From Alcaligenaceae bacterium SAGV5 (GTDB lineage Bacteria > Pseudomonadota > Gammaproteobacteria > Burkholderiales > Burkholderiaceae_B), in assembly GCA_009360345.1 (NCBI GenBank), contig SPDP01000005.1, forward strand, positions 62,001-126,000: DNA of 64,000 nucleotides. Direction: 5' to 3'. Positions within the stretch are counted from its first letter, which is position 1, and every line of letters begins with the position of its first letter. The notes beneath the pieces are model-generated. The model was not told where the DNA came from. It did not search any database and saw only the letters and a program-made list of their open reading frames with translations. Of the stretch, positions 16,619-26,344 are shown piece after piece. A program made the position numbers and the translations under genes.

Positions 16619-16675
16619 TTGACGTTGCGAGCGCCGTGTTCCATTATTCTCCTGCAATTCACCAAAAGGTGAATT
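16619..16675 (+). promoter_or_regulatory. candidate promoter and hairpin upstream of Bug receptor gene
   Basis: TTGACG at 16619-16624 is followed 17 bases later by CATTAT at 16642-16647, a reasonable sigma-70 promoter reading right. Just downstream, 16656-16675 is a perfect 8-bp inverted repeat (AATTCACC and GGTGAATT around AAAA) that could be an operator or a leader hairpin. The next gene start is at 16752. Confidence 0.45.
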
Positions 16676-16751
16676 AAGCGCGGATGGCAAGGTTCGGTCT
16701 CCGCGCCGCACCGGTTGCATGCGTATAAAGACACCGCACCAGGAGACAACC

Positions 16752-17732
16752 ATGAACTTCGTCCGCGCCGCAGCACTCGCTCCGGTATCGTGCCTGATCG
16801 CCCTGGCCCACGCGCCGGCCGGCGCCCAGGAGGCCGCCTATCCCACCCGGCCCATCCGCGTGATCGTGCCGTTCACGGCGGGCAGCACGACCGACATCAT
16901 CGCCCGCGCCATTACCGACAAGCTCGGTTCCAGCCTGGGCCAGCCGGTGGTGGTCGAAAATCGCGCCGGGGCCGGCGGCACCATAGGCGCGGCCCAGGTT
17001 GCCCAGGCCGCGCCCGACGGCTACACGATCCTGATCCATTCCTCGTCGCATACGGTCAATCCGTCCACCTTCGCCAAGCTGCCGTTCGATACCGTGAAGG
17101 ATTTCGCGGGCGTGACGCCGATCTCCACGCTGCCCAACGTGCTGGTGATCGCGCCGTCCAAGAACATCAAGTCGCTGTCGCAGTTGCTGTCGGTCGCGCG
17201 CAGCCGCCCCGGCAGCCTCAACTACGCGTCCTCCGGCACCGGCAGCGCCACGCACCTGAACGCCGAACGTTTCCGGCTGCAGGCCAAGATCGACGCCACG
17301 CACATTCCCTTCAAGGGTTCGCCCGAAGCCGTGTCCGAGGTCATCAGCGGCCGGGTCGACTACTACTTCTCGCCCGTGGCGCCGGTCATCGGGCAGATCA
17401 AGGAAGGCCACCTGGTGCCGCTGGCGGTCGGATCGCCGCGCCGCTCCAGCATCCTGCCGGACGTGCCGACCACGGCGGAGGCGGGCGTGCCGGGCTCCGA
17501 GTTCAACTTCTGGATAGGCATGATGGTGCCGTCCAAGACGCCGCGCCCCATCGTCAACAAGCTGCAGGCCGAGGTCGCGAAGGCGCTGGCCACCGATGAG
17601 GTCAAGGCGCGCTTCGCCGCGGTGGGCGCCGATGCCTTCGTGCTGGCCCCCGAGAAGTTCGATGCCTACATCAAGGATGAGATCGAGTCGAACGCCCAGT
17701 TGGTGAAGGCGGCCGGCATCGAACCGATGTAG
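16752..17732 (+). CDS. Bug/TctC-type tripartite tricarboxylate receptor (no. 1)
   Basis: A 326-residue periplasmic solute receptor. The start at 16752 follows AGGAGACAAC. The signal peptide ends near APAGAQ, and the mature part opens AAYPTRPIRVIVPFTAGS, the Bug hallmark, followed by VVVENRAGAGG and HIPFKG at the ligand clamp. Bug proteins bind carboxylates such as citrate, nicotinate or aromatic acids and either feed TctAB-type transporters or act in signalling. No TctA or TctB gene is nearby. It converges on the FMN dehydrogenase gene only six bases away. The ligand is unknown. Confidence 0.88.
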   Translation: MNFVRAAALAPVSCLIALAHAPAGAQEAAYPTRPIRVIVPFTAGSTTDIIARAITDKLGSSLGQPVVVENRAGAGGTIGAAQVAQAAPDGYTILIHSSSHTVNPSTFAKLPFDTVKDFAGVTPISTLPNVLVIAPSKNIKSLSQLLSVARSRPGSLNYASSGTGSATHLNAERFRLQAKIDATHIPFKGSPEAVSEVISGRVDYYFSPVAPVIGQIKEGHLVPLAVGSPRRSSILPDVPTTAEAGVPGSEFNFWIGMMVPSKTPRPIVNKLQAEVAKALATDEVKARFAAVGADAFVLAPEKFDAYIKDEIESNAQLVKAAGIEPM

Positions 17733-17738
17733 CAGGTT

Positions 17739-18854
17739 CTAGGCGATGGCCGGGTGGGGCCAGAGCGCGGCGCGGTCGATGTCCCGCAGTGTGCGGCAAC
17801 CCGCCAGGGCCATCGCGATCTCGAATTCCGTGCGCAGCATGTGCAGCACGTGGATGACGCCCACGGCGCCGGCCGCCGCCAGCGCATGCACGTAGCCCCG
17901 GCCCACCATCACGGCGGTGGCGCCCAGCGCCAGCGCCTTGAAGACGTCGGTGCCGCGCCGGATGCCGCCATCCACCAGGACGGGCAGGCGGCCAGCCACT
18001 TCGGCTACCACCCAGGGCAGGGCCTCCAGCGTGGCGGGCAGCGTATCCAGGCCGCGCCCGCCGTGATTGGACACGACGATGGCGGCCGCGCCGGCCTCGA
18101 TCGCCAGTCGTGCATCGGCCGGCGCCAGGATGCCCTTGAGCACCAGCGGCAGCCGGGTGGCCGAACGCAGCCACGCGATGTCATCCCAGGACGGCGCGCC
18201 ATCCAGCATGTCGCCGCCGAAGACGGCGCTTTCACCGGCCCGCGCCACCGCGCTTCCCATGGGGCGCATGCCCCGCAGGTTGACGGCTTCGACGCCTGGC
18301 GGCAGCGTGAAGCCCAGCCGTTGCTCGCGGTTGCGCACGCCGTTGACGGGCGCATCCACGGTGACCACCAGCGCGCGATAGCCGGCGGCTTCGGCGCGTC
18401 GGACCAGTTGCAGGGTGTCGTCGCGTTCGCGCTGGAAATAGAGCTGGAACCACAGCGGCGTTTCGGCCGGGCGCGCCAGGTCTTCGAGCGCGACGCTCGA
18501 TTGCGTGCTGGCCACCATCACCGTTTTCATGGCGGATGCCGCCAGCACGGCGGCCAGTTCGCCTTGCGGATGGAACAGCTTCTGGTAGGCCACCGGCGCG
18601 AGCAGGATGGGGAAGGGCAGCGGCGTGCCCAGCAGGGTGAGGCCGGTGCCGCCGCCCGTCAGGTCGCGCAGGACGCGGGGTAGTATGCGCACGCGCGCGT
18701 AGGTCTCGCGGTTGGCCCGCAGCGTGTGTTCGTCGGCAGCGCCGCCCGACAGGTAGGCCCAGGCGGCATCGCTCATGCGTTCCCGCGCGTAGTCCTCGTA
18801 GTCGGCCACGGCGGCGATCTGCGCGGGGATCTGTGTCAGGGGAGGCAGGGGCAT
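17739..18854 (-). CDS. FMN-dependent alpha-hydroxy-acid dehydrogenase/oxidase
   Basis: A 371-residue TIM-barrel flavoenzyme of the lactate dehydrogenase/glycolate oxidase/mandelate dehydrogenase family. It keeps the active-site His-Gly-Gly-Arg (VVSNHGGRGLD), the FMN-binding lysine in LVLKGILAP, and GGIRRGTDVFKALALGA at the phosphate-binding end. The start at 18854 (MPLPPLTQ) suits the family length. It oxidises a 2-hydroxy acid to a 2-oxo acid in the cytoplasm or at the inner membrane. It sits downstream of the hydroxylase gene on the same strand with 20 bases between them. The specific substrate is not evident. Confidence 0.85.
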   Translation of the reverse strand: MPLPPLTQIPAQIAAVADYEDYARERMSDAAWAYLSGGAADEHTLRANRETYARVRILPRVLRDLTGGGTGLTLLGTPLPFPILLAPVAYQKLFHPQGELAAVLAASAMKTVMVASTQSSVALEDLARPAETPLWFQLYFQRERDDTLQLVRRAEAAGYRALVVTVDAPVNGVRNREQRLGFTLPPGVEAVNLRGMRPMGSAVARAGESAVFGGDMLDGAPSWDDIAWLRSATRLPLVLKGILAPADARLAIEAGAAAIVVSNHGGRGLDTLPATLEALPWVVAEVAGRLPVLVDGGIRRGTDVFKALALGATAVMVGRGYVHALAAAGAVGVIHVLHMLRTEFEIAMALAGCRTLRDIDRAALWPHPAIA

Positions 18855-18874
18855 GTCGGCTCCGGGGCACCGGT

Positions 18875-19555
18875 TCAGGTCTGCGACCATTGCCGCAACA
18901 GGTTGTGATAGATGCCGGTCAACTGGACCACGGCGTCGCTGCCTGGGACTTCGCGGGACAACTGCTGGATGGCCGTGTCCATGCGGTACAACGTCTCGCG
19001 TTGCGTCTCGTCGCGCACCAGGCTCTGTACCCAGAAAAAAGCCGAGACGCGGGCGCCGCGGGTCACGGGGGTGACGCGGTGCAGGCTGGTGCCGGGATAG
19101 ATCACGAGGTGGCCGGCGGGCAGCTTGACGCGGTGGGCGCCGTAGGTGTCCTCGACCACGAGTTCGCCGCCGTCGTAGTCTTCCGGCGGCGTCAGGAACA
19201 GGGTGGCCGAAATGTCGGTGCGCACGCGGTGGGCGGAGCCGGGCAGGCTGCGGATGGCGTTGTCGATGTGGTTGCCGTAGTTGCCGCCGCCTTCATAGCG
19301 GTTGAAGGCCGGTGGCAGCACCTTCAGCGGCAGCGTGGCGGAAATGAACAGCGGGTTGGCGCCCAGCACGTCCAGGATCTGATTCCCCAGTTGCGAGCCC
19401 AGCGGATCGTCGGCGGCCAACTGCTGGTTGTGCTTGGCGTGGGCCGCCATGTGCCCGGCCGTGGCGCGGCCATCGACCCAGGCGGCACCCGCCAGCGCCT
19501 GCCGGCAGCGCGCCACCTGCTCGGCCGTCAGCACGTCGGGAAGGGTCAACATCAT
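18875..19555 (-). CDS. piuC: PKHD-type Fe(II)/2-oxoglutarate hydroxylase
   Basis: A 226-residue protein matching the PiuC/PKHD-type hydroxylase family. The iron-binding triad is visible as His-x-Asp in GNHIDNAI and the distal His in TSLHRVTPV, with the 2-oxoglutarate-binding Arg in [11 protein letters not shown]. The end ([13 protein letters not shown]) is also typical. PiuC genes usually lie beside TonB-dependent iron-siderophore receptors, but none is present here, so its role in this place is unclear. Two Met codons open the frame; either could be the start. Confidence 0.85.
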   Translation of the reverse strand: MMLTLPDVLTAEQVARCRQALAGAAWVDGRATAGHMAAHAKHNQQLAADDPLGSQLGNQILDVLGANPLFISATLPLKVLPPAFNRYEGGGNYGNHIDNAIRSLPGSAHRVRTDISATLFLTPPEDYDGGELVVEDTYGAHRVKLPAGHLVIYPGTSLHRVTPVTRGARVSAFFWVQSLVRDETQRETLYRMDTAIQQLSREVPGSDAVVQLTGIYHNLLRQWSQT

Positions 19556-19685
19556 GGCGGAGTGTCCTCGTGGGGAGTCCCGGCAAGTTTACCCCCGCCG
19601 CCTGGCGTTTTCCCCGGGGGTGGATCTCAATACACTAGAGGGCAGGCGCGCAAGGCCCGCCGCGCCGCCCACCCAGGAGCCCCGC

Positions 19686-21008
19686 ATGTCCGCCGAGATG
19701 CCCGATCTGCAATCCCTATGGATGCCCTTCACCGCCAATCGCCAGTTCAAGGCCGCGCCCCGGCTGCTGGTGTCGGCCAAGGGTATGTACTACACCGATG
19801 CCGATGGCCACCGGATCCTGGACGGCACCGCCGGCCTCTGGTGCTGCAACGCCGGACATGGGCGCGAGGAGATCATCGAGGCCGTGCACATGCAGATGCG
19901 CGCGCTGGACTATGCGCCGCCTTTCCAGATGGGGCATCCGCTGGCCTTCGAGGCGGCGCGCAGGCTGGCCGCGCTGATGCCGGCGGGCCTGGACCGCATC
20001 TTCTTCACGAACTCGGGGTCCGAGTCGGTCGATACCGCGCTCAAGATCGCGTTGGCCTACCACCGCGCGCGCGGCGAAGGGCAGCGCATGCGGTTCATCG
20101 GCCGCGAGCGTGGCTATCACGGCGTGGGGTTCGGCGGCATGTCGGTGGGCGGCATCGGCACCAACCGCAAGGCGTATGCGGGCAACCTGATGCCGGGCGT
20201 GGACCACCTGCCGGCCACGCTGAACATCGCCGAGGCGGCATTCACGCGCGGGCAGCCGGCCCGGGGCGCGCACCTGGCCGACGACCTGGAGCGGCTGCTG
20301 GCCTTGCACGATCCTTCCACGGTGGCGGGGGTCATCGTTGAGCCGATGGCGGGTTCGGCGGGCGTGATCGTGCCGCCGGTCGGCTACCTGGAGCGTCTGC
20401 GCGAACTATGCACGCGCCACGGCATCGCGCTGATCTTCGACGAGGTCATCACCGCCTTTGGCCGGCTGGGCGCGGCCACCGCGGCGCAACGCTTCGGGGT
20501 GAGGCCGGACCTGCTGACGATGGCCAAGGGCGTCAACAATGCCGCCATCCCCATGGGCGCGGTGGCGGTGTCGCGGGAGATCCACGACACGATCATGGCG
20601 GCGGGGCCGGGCAACGCGATCGAGCTTTTCCACGGCTACACCTATTCGGGACATCCCGCCGCGGCGGCGGCCGCGGTGGCCACGCTCGATCTGTACGAGA
20701 AAGAAGGGCTGTTCGCGCGGGCGGCAAGGCTGGAACCGGTGTTCGAGTCGGCCGTGCACGGCCTGCGGGGAGCGCCGCACGTGAAGGACATCCGCAACAT
20801 CGGGATGGCGGCGGCGATCGAACTGGAACCGCGCCCGGGACAGCCCGGGGCGCGCGCCTACGAGGCGTTCCTGGCCTGCCTGAAGGCGGGGGTGCTCGTG
20901 CGCTTCACCGGCGACATCCTGGCGTTCTCGCCGCCGCTCATCATCGACGAAGAGCAGATAGGAACGTTGTTCTCAGTGGTGGAGACGGCACTGCATTCCG
21001 TGGATTAA
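19686..21008 (+). CDS. class III aminotransferase, beta-alanine (omega-amino acid):pyruvate type
   Basis: A 440-residue PLP enzyme. The start at 19686 follows CCAGGAGC. It has SLWMPFTANRQFK near the N-terminus, a hallmark of omega-amino acid:pyruvate transaminases, the PLP-phosphate segment FTNSGSESVDTA, the cofactor Asp in LIFDEVITAFGR, and the Schiff-base Lys in MAKGVNNAAIPMG. It moves the amino group of beta-alanine or a similar omega-amine to pyruvate. It diverges from the piuC-type gene and has no partner enzyme beside it. Confidence 0.85.
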   Translation: MSAEMPDLQSLWMPFTANRQFKAAPRLLVSAKGMYYTDADGHRILDGTAGLWCCNAGHGREEIIEAVHMQMRALDYAPPFQMGHPLAFEAARRLAALMPAGLDRIFFTNSGSESVDTALKIALAYHRARGEGQRMRFIGRERGYHGVGFGGMSVGGIGTNRKAYAGNLMPGVDHLPATLNIAEAAFTRGQPARGAHLADDLERLLALHDPSTVAGVIVEPMAGSAGVIVPPVGYLERLRELCTRHGIALIFDEVITAFGRLGAATAAQRFGVRPDLLTMAKGVNNAAIPMGAVAVSREIHDTIMAAGPGNAIELFHGYTYSGHPAAAAAAVATLDLYEKEGLFARAARLEPVFESAVHGLRGAPHVKDIRNIGMAAAIELEPRPGQPGARAYEAFLACLKAGVLVRFTGDILAFSPPLIIDEEQIGTLFSVVETALHSVD

Positions 21009-21136
21009 CCAGGGCGCAGCGGATCCGGTTTTGCCGGTCCGCCGGCGCCGCCCCGGGGTCCGGCGCCGGGCCGCCCCAAGGCGGGCCCCGGCCCCCTTTG
21101 GGGGGCTGCCGCGCAGCGGCTGGGGGTCCACCATTC
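21009..21136 (-). repeat. GC-rich intergenic repeat, copy 2
   Basis: The gap after the aminotransferase gene contains an extended GC-rich unit with several potential stem-loops. Its 33 bases at 21009-21041, read on the minus strand, match copy 1 at 5401-5433 with about 29 identities, including CCGGATCCGCTG. The rest is longer than copy 1, with extra GGCGCC-rich palindromic segments. It could act as a bidirectional transcript-end structure between two convergent genes. Confidence 0.5.
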
Positions 21137-21161
21137 CGGGCGCCCGCAAGGGCGTGGGGGG

Positions 21162-21797
21162 TTAGTTGTAGTCCGGCTGTTTGGCCGGCATGGCCTGCTG
21201 GAAGGCCGGCTGCTGCTGGCAGTGCTCGTACACGGCCATCACCCGCGGATACGCCGAGGTGTCGCAGCCCATGCGCTGGGCGTTGCCGACCTGGGGGACC
21301 AGGCAGCAGTCGGCCAGCGTGGGGGCGTCGCCGAAGCAGTACGGGCCGGAGCCGTGCGCCTGGAGCAGGCGTTCGACCGCGGCCAGGCCGTCCTGGATCC
21401 AGTGGTCGTACCAGGCCTTCTTCTGTTCCTCGGTCACGCCGATGACGTCGGTGAGGTACTTCAGGATGCGCAGGTTGTTGACCGGATGGATGTCGCAGGC
21501 GATGGCCAGCGCGACCTCGAGCACGCGGGCGCGCTGCATTTTGTCCTGCGGGATCAGGCGCGGCTCGGGGTAGGTGGCGTCGAGGTAGTCGAGGATGGCC
21601 AGCGACTGCCCCAGTTGCACCTCGCCGTCGACCAGCAGCGGGACGTTGGCCGAGGGGTTCCTGGCCACGTAGTCCGCCGCGCGGTGCTCCAGCTTGCGGA
21701 TGTTGACACCGTGGTACTCGTAGGCCAGGCCCTTGAGCGCCAGCGCGATGCGGACCCGGTACGAGGTCGAACTGTTGAAGAAACTATAGAGTTCCAT
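21162..21797 (-). CDS. maleylpyruvate/maleylacetoacetate isomerase (zeta-class GST)
   Basis: A 211-residue glutathione transferase of the zeta class. The active-site loop SSTSYRVRIAL near residue 10 is the family signature, and NVPLLVDGEVQLGQSLAILDY is the glutathione-binding strand and helix. The gene is third in a minus-strand run after a gentisate 1,2-dioxygenase and an FAH-family hydrolase. This points to maleylpyruvate isomerase, which converts the cis ring-fission product of gentisate to fumarylpyruvate using glutathione. The tyrosine-pathway enzyme MaiA is a close relative and cannot be fully excluded by sequence alone. Confidence 0.85.
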   Translation of the reverse strand: MELYSFFNSSTSYRVRIALALKGLAYEYHGVNIRKLEHRAADYVARNPSANVPLLVDGEVQLGQSLAILDYLDATYPEPRLIPQDKMQRARVLEVALAIACDIHPVNNLRILKYLTDVIGVTEEQKKAWYDHWIQDGLAAVERLLQAHGSGPYCFGDAPTLADCCLVPQVGNAQRMGCDTSAYPRVMAVYEHCQQQPAFQQAMPAKQPDYN

Positions 21798-21813
21798 GTC
21801 GGCTCGTCCGGCC

Positions 21814-22512
21814 TCAGACCACGCGGACCTTCAGTTCGCCCAGGCCGGCCACGCCGCCTTCCATCAGGTCGCCCTTGACCACGGGGCCCACGCCTTCGGG
21901 GGTGCCCGTGAAGATCAGGTCGCCCGGTTCCAGGCGGAAGTACTTGGACAGGTAGGCCACCGTTTCGGCGATCGACCAGATCAGCTTGGAGGTATCGCTG
22001 CGCTGCTTGTCCTGGCCGTTGACCTTGAGCCACAGCTCGGCCTTGTCCATGTCGCCGACGTCGGCGGCCCTGTGCAGCGGCGCGGTGGGCGCGCCCTGGT
22101 CGAAGGCCTTGCCGAGTTCCCAGGGGCGGCCGACTTCGCGCATCTGGATCTGCAGGTCGCGGCGGGTCATGTCCAGGCCCACGCCGTAGCCCCAGACGTA
22201 GTCCAGCGCCTGTTCGACGGGGATGTTGGAGCCGGACTTGCCGATGGCGGCGACCAGTTCGATCTCGTAGTGGAAGTTCGAGGTTTCGGACGGGTAGGGC
22301 AGGTCGAGCGTCGTGCCGTAGGGCACGGCCACCACGGCGTCGGCCGGCTTGCAGAAGAAGAACGGCGGTTCGCGGTCGGGATCGAAGCCCATTTCGCGCG
22401 CGTGGGCGGCGTAGTTGCGGCCGACGCAGTACACGCGGCGCACGGGGAATTGTTCGTTGCTGCCGACGACGGGCAGCGTGGTGACCGCTTCGGGTTGGAA
22501 GACGTACGACAT
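21814..22512 (-). CDS. fumarylpyruvate hydrolase (FAH family)
   Basis: A 232-residue FAH-fold hydrolase, the size of NagK-type fumarylpyruvate hydrolases. The start at 22512 (MSYVFQPE) is the first plausible one. Metal-binding acidic residues are in [12 protein letters not shown] and [14 protein letters not shown], and [12 protein letters not shown] is the family's N-terminal active-site segment. It splits fumarylpyruvate to fumarate and pyruvate, the last step of the glutathione-dependent gentisate pathway. It lies between the dioxygenase and isomerase genes on the same strand, which supports the assignment. Confidence 0.85.
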   Translation of the reverse strand: MSYVFQPEAVTTLPVVGSNEQFPVRRVYCVGRNYAAHAREMGFDPDREPPFFFCKPADAVVAVPYGTTLDLPYPSETSNFHYEIELVAAIGKSGSNIPVEQALDYVWGYGVGLDMTRRDLQIQMREVGRPWELGKAFDQGAPTAPLHRAADVGDMDKAELWLKVNGQDKQRSDTSKLIWSIAETVAYLSKYFRLEPGDLIFTGTPEGVGPVVKGDLMEGGVAGLGELKVRVV

Positions 22513-22549
22513 GGACGGATAACCTTTGGTGGAAGGATGGGAAAAGGGA

Positions 22550-23602
22550 TCAGGCGATGCGCTCTTCGCGCAGCAGCCCCAGCGCGGCCTGCACCGGACG
22601 ATCAGAATAGCTGAAGAGCACCGCGTCTTCGAGCGCGGCAAGTTGCACCGGTTTCCAGGGCGGGACGGCAAACACGTCGCGCGGGCCGAACTGGAAGACG
22701 TCGTCGCCGATGCGCACGCTGCCCTGGCCTTCCACCACGCTGAACACGGTGGAGTCCGAAGTGCGGTAGGTCTTGCCCTGGAAGCCGGCGGGCAGCCATT
22801 GCATGAAGGTCGCCATGGTGGGCATGGGATAGCCGCCGGTGGCCGGGTTCACGTAGCGCAGCTTGACGCCGTCCCAGGGGTCGAGTTCGCCGCGGCGCGC
22901 CAACTGGTCGAGCGCTTCGCGCGAGCGTTCGTAGGGATAGTTGAAGATGGGCGAGGAGGTGCCGCTGAAGGTATGGCGCACCGGCGCCATGTTGTAGCCG
23001 TAGCGGGCGAAGCTGTCCCCTTCGGGGCGCATGACGGGCTGGGAAGCCTCGGGATAGTTCTCGGCGAAGCCGGCGTCCAGCGAACGCAGCAGCGGGATGT
23101 CCAGGCCGTCGAGCCACACCACCGGCTCGCCGCCTTCGGCTTCGGTGGGGTTGCCGTGGTCGTGCCAGGTCCAGGACGGCGTGATGATGAAATCGCCGGG
23201 ATGCATGGTGGTGCGTTCGCCATTGACCGCCGTGTAGGCGCCCTTGCCTTCGACGATGAAGCGCAGCGCGGACTGGGTGTGGCGGTGGCTGGGAGCGATC
23301 TCGCCGGGCAGGATCAGTTGCAGGCCCGCGTACAGCGTCTGGGTGATGGCCGACTGGCCCTTCAACCCGGGGTTCTCCAGGATCAGCACCCGGCGCACGG
23401 CTTCCTCGGCGCTGATGATGGCGCCCGATTCCATGACGTCGGCGCGCAGCTTCTCGTATTTCCAGATGGCCGGCACGCACCGTGGCTGCGGCTGGGGCGG
23501 GACCAGGGTGTGCAGGGATTCCCAGAGCGGGCTCAGGTTTTTCTGCGCGATGCGGTCGTAGTACTCGCGGCGCGCGGCATCGGGAGCGGTCTTGTCGAGC
23601 AT
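22550..23602 (-). CDS. gentisate 1,2-dioxygenase
   Basis: A bicupin ring-cleavage dioxygenase. The start at 23602 ([10 protein letters not shown]) has GGAG about eight bases upstream and gives 350 residues, a normal length; a longer in-frame start lies at 23683. The first cupin carries the Fe(II) His ligands in [17 protein letters not shown] and WTWHDHGN. The second cupin ([16 protein letters not shown], then WKPVQLAAL) lacks an obvious full metal site, as in known family members. It opens gentisate to maleylpyruvate and heads a three-gene operon with the hydrolase and isomerase. No gentisate-forming hydroxylase or dedicated regulator is adjacent. Confidence 0.88.
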   Translation of the reverse strand: MLDKTAPDAARREYYDRIAQKNLSPLWESLHTLVPPQPQPRCVPAIWKYEKLRADVMESGAIISAEEAVRRVLILENPGLKGQSAITQTLYAGLQLILPGEIAPSHRHTQSALRFIVEGKGAYTAVNGERTTMHPGDFIITPSWTWHDHGNPTEAEGGEPVVWLDGLDIPLLRSLDAGFAENYPEASQPVMRPEGDSFARYGYNMAPVRHTFSGTSSPIFNYPYERSREALDQLARRGELDPWDGVKLRYVNPATGGYPMPTMATFMQWLPAGFQGKTYRTSDSTVFSVVEGQGSVRIGDDVFQFGPRDVFAVPPWKPVQLAALEDAVLFSYSDRPVQAALGLLREERIA

Positions 23603-23933
23603 GGATGTCTCCGTGTCTGGCGGAATGGCGCGGAGTGCCCCCGCAGCCGTGGTTTCGGTCATTGTATGTGTCGAGGTATGCAAAACGATATGAAATTATC
23701 TTATCAACCATATCAATAAGAATATGCCTTGCGGTGTCAGGGCCAAGGGCCCTGGCCGGCAATGGGCACCATTCCGGTGTCTGCCAGGCGCCCCGAGATG
23801 GCGCATGCGGGCCCGGGCCTGGTGCGCGGCGCAGCCACCGACCGCCATTCCCGCGCGCACGATGCGCGTGCATCGGCGCCCGGTACGGCCCTTGCTTGAG
23901 CAACGATGGATGCTGCCAGGAACGAAGGTGCCC

Positions 23934-25385
23934 ATGCTGTCCTACGATGAAATGCAGTTCGAGACCGGCGCCGTGCGCCGGCACTACAAGCGGTTCTGCG
24001 CCTGGCTGGACCGCCAGAGCGGCGACACCCTGGCCAGGAAGCGCGCCGAGGCCGATCTGGTGTTCCGGCGGGTCGGCATCACCTTCGCGCTGGGAGGCGA
24101 TGCCGGCGATGTGGAGCGCCTGATCCCGTTCGACCTGATCCCGCGCATCATCCCGGCCGACGAATGGGAACTGCTGCAACGGGGCATGGCGCAGCGGGTG
24201 CGGGCGCTGAACATGTTCATCCACGATGTCTACCACGAGCGCCACATCGTGCGCGCCGGCGTGGTGCCCGCGGAACAGGTCTACACCAACGCGCAGTATC
24301 GTCCCGAGATGCAGGATGTGGACGTACCGGGCGACATCTACGCGCATGTGGCGGGAGTGGACGTCGTCAAGGCCGGGGGGGACCGCGGCGGCACGTTCTA
24401 CGTGCTGGAGGACAACCTGCGAGTACCGTCGGGCGTGTCCTACATGCTGGAGAACCGCAAGATGATGATGCGGCTCTTTCCGGAATTGTTCGTGCAGAAC
24501 CGGATCGCCCCAGTGGCCCACTATCCGGACCTGCTGCTGGAGAACCTGCGCTCGGTGGCGCCCATGGGCGTGGACGACCCCACCGTCGTCGTGCTGACGC
24601 CGGGCATCTACAACTCGGCCTACTTCGAGCATGCCTTCCTGGCGCAGCAGATGGGCGTGGAACTGGTACAGGGCAGCGATCTTTTCGTGGCCGACAATAC
24701 CGTGTTCATGCGCACCACGCGGGGACCGCAGCGCGTGGATGTGATCTACCGCCGGCTGGATGACGACTTCCTGGATCCGCTCGCCTTTCGCGCCGATTCG
24801 GCGCTGGGGGTGCCGGGGCTGTTGTCGGTGTACCGCGCGGGGCGGGTCACGCTGGCCAATGCCATCGGCACCGGTGTGGCCGACGACAAGTCCATCTATC
24901 CCTTCGTGCCCGACATGATCGCCTTCTACCTGTCGGAAGAGCCCATCCTGCAGAACGTGCCGACCTGGCAATGCCGCAAGCCGCACGAGCTCTCGCACGT
25001 GCTCGCGCACCTGCCGGAACTGGTGGTCAAGGAGGTGCACGGCGCGGGCGGCTACGGGATGCTGGTGGGCCCGACGGCCAGCCGCGCCGAGATCGAGGCC
25101 TTCCGCGCCCGCCTGCTGGCCAGGCCGCATGGCTACATCGCCCAGCCCACCCTGGCGCTGTCGACGTGCCCGACCTTCGTCGAGCAAGGCGTCGCGCCGC
25201 GCCATATCGACTTGCGGCCGTTCGTGTTGTCGGGCCGCAATGTCGCCATGGTGGCGGGCGGCCTGACCCGGGTCGCGCTGCGCGAGGGGTCGCTGGTCGT
25301 GAATTCCTCGCAAGGCGGGGGAACCAAGGACACCTGGGTGCTCGATGCCGTCGAAGGCGCCGCCAGGGAGGATGCGACATGTTGA
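23934..25385 (+). CDS. circularly permuted ATP-grasp protein (Anbu cluster)
   Basis: A 483-residue protein of the COG2308 family (DUF404/DUF407), a circularly permuted ATP-grasp fold. The start at 23934 follows GGAACGAAGG. Characteristic segments are FNMFIHDVYH-like LNMFIHDVYHERHIV, FYVLEDNLRVPSGVSYMLEN, and KEVHGAGGYGMLVGP near the nucleotide site. ATP-grasp enzymes join a carboxylate to an amine or thiol, which suggests peptide-like modification, but the reaction of this family is not settled. It overlaps the alpha-E gene by seven bases and heads the four-gene cluster that ends with the Anbu peptidase. Confidence 0.88.
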   Translation: MLSYDEMQFETGAVRRHYKRFCAWLDRQSGDTLARKRAEADLVFRRVGITFALGGDAGDVERLIPFDLIPRIIPADEWELLQRGMAQRVRALNMFIHDVYHERHIVRAGVVPAEQVYTNAQYRPEMQDVDVPGDIYAHVAGVDVVKAGGDRGGTFYVLEDNLRVPSGVSYMLENRKMMMRLFPELFVQNRIAPVAHYPDLLLENLRSVAPMGVDDPTVVVLTPGIYNSAYFEHAFLAQQMGVELVQGSDLFVADNTVFMRTTRGPQRVDVIYRRLDDDFLDPLAFRADSALGVPGLLSVYRAGRVTLANAIGTGVADDKSIYPFVPDMIAFYLSEEPILQNVPTWQCRKPHELSHVLAHLPELVVKEVHGAGGYGMLVGPTASRAEIEAFRARLLARPHGYIAQPTLALSTCPTFVEQGVAPRHIDLRPFVLSGRNVAMVAGGLTRVALREGSLVVNSSQGGGTKDTWVLDAVEGAAREDATC

Positions 25386-26332
25386 GCCGCACCGCCGATC
25401 ATCTGTTCTGGATGGCCCGCTACATGGAGCGGGCCGAGAATACCGTCCGCATGCTGGACGTGACCATGAAGGCGCTGCTGCTGCCGCAGACCGACGAAAG
25501 CGCCCTGCGCAGCCAACGGGCCGTGTTGGCGATCTCCGAGCTGGACGAGGCCTTCGCCGGCCGCTACGACGCGGTGACGGCGGACAACGTGCTGTGCTTC
25601 ATGGTGGCCGATCCCGGCAATCCCTCCAGCATCCTGTCGTGCCTGCGCGCCGCCCGCGAGAATGCCCGCGCGGTGCGGGGCGCGTTGACGACCGAGTCGT
25701 GGGAAACCATCAACCACACCTGGCTGGACTTCAATCGCCAGATCGACGAAGGCATGCTGGCGGTGGATCCGGATTCGGTGTTCGAGTGGGTCAAGCTGCG
25801 CTCGCACCTGTCGCGCGGCGTGACGCTGGGCACGGCGCTCAAGGACGAGGCTTTCTATTTCACCCAGTTGGGGACGTTCCTGGAGCGCGCCGACAATACC
25901 GCGCGCATCCTGGACGTGCGCTTCGCCGACGGCTCGCCGGGTGCGCGCGCGTCCGCCGGGGCCCAGCTCGACGACTTCTATTACTGGACCTCCATCCTGA
26001 GTTCCGTGTCGGGGCTGGAGATCTACCGCCAGGTCTATCGCGATGTGCTGGTCCCCGAGCGCGTGGCCGAGCTGCTCATCCTGAACCCATCCATGCCGCG
26101 ATCGCTGCTCGCATCGCTGGAGCATGTGTGCGAGAACCTCGCCATGCTCAGGACCGGCAATTCCCGCGACTGCGAGCGCGAGGCCGGCCGGCTGCGCGCC
26201 GAATTGCTGTACGCCGAGATACGGCCCATCCTGGCGCGCGGCCTGCACCAGTACCTGACCGAGTTCCTGGGGCGGATCGCCATCCTGGGCAACAAGATCA
26301 GCTTGGCCTTCCTCCTGCCCTTGACCGCCTGA
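25379..26332 (+). CDS. alpha-E domain protein (Anbu cluster)
   Basis: A 317-residue all-helical protein of the COG2307/DUF403 alpha-E family. The opening LSRTADHLFWMARYMERAEN and the repeat-like LGTFLERADNTARILDVRF are diagnostic. It starts inside the end of the ATP-grasp gene, so translation is coupled and the two products probably form a complex. The biochemical role of alpha-E proteins is unknown; they nearly always occur with this ATP-grasp type and with a transglutaminase-like protein. Confidence 0.88.
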   Translation: MLSRTADHLFWMARYMERAENTVRMLDVTMKALLLPQTDESALRSQRAVLAISELDEAFAGRYDAVTADNVLCFMVADPGNPSSILSCLRAARENARAVRGALTTESWETINHTWLDFNRQIDEGMLAVDPDSVFEWVKLRSHLSRGVTLGTALKDEAFYFTQLGTFLERADNTARILDVRFADGSPGARASAGAQLDDFYYWTSILSSVSGLEIYRQVYRDVLVPERVAELLILNPSMPRSLLASLEHVCENLAMLRTGNSRDCEREAGRLRAELLYAEIRPILARGLHQYLTEFLGRIAILGNKISLAFLLPLTA

Positions 26333-26344
26333 CGGGGGTATTCC

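Noticed and set aside
22602-25313. A 903-codon open frame on the minus strand across the gentisate dioxygenase and ATP-grasp genes
   Set aside because: It is a by-product of high GC. The protein is rich in His, Arg and Gly without domains and it contradicts well-defined genes.
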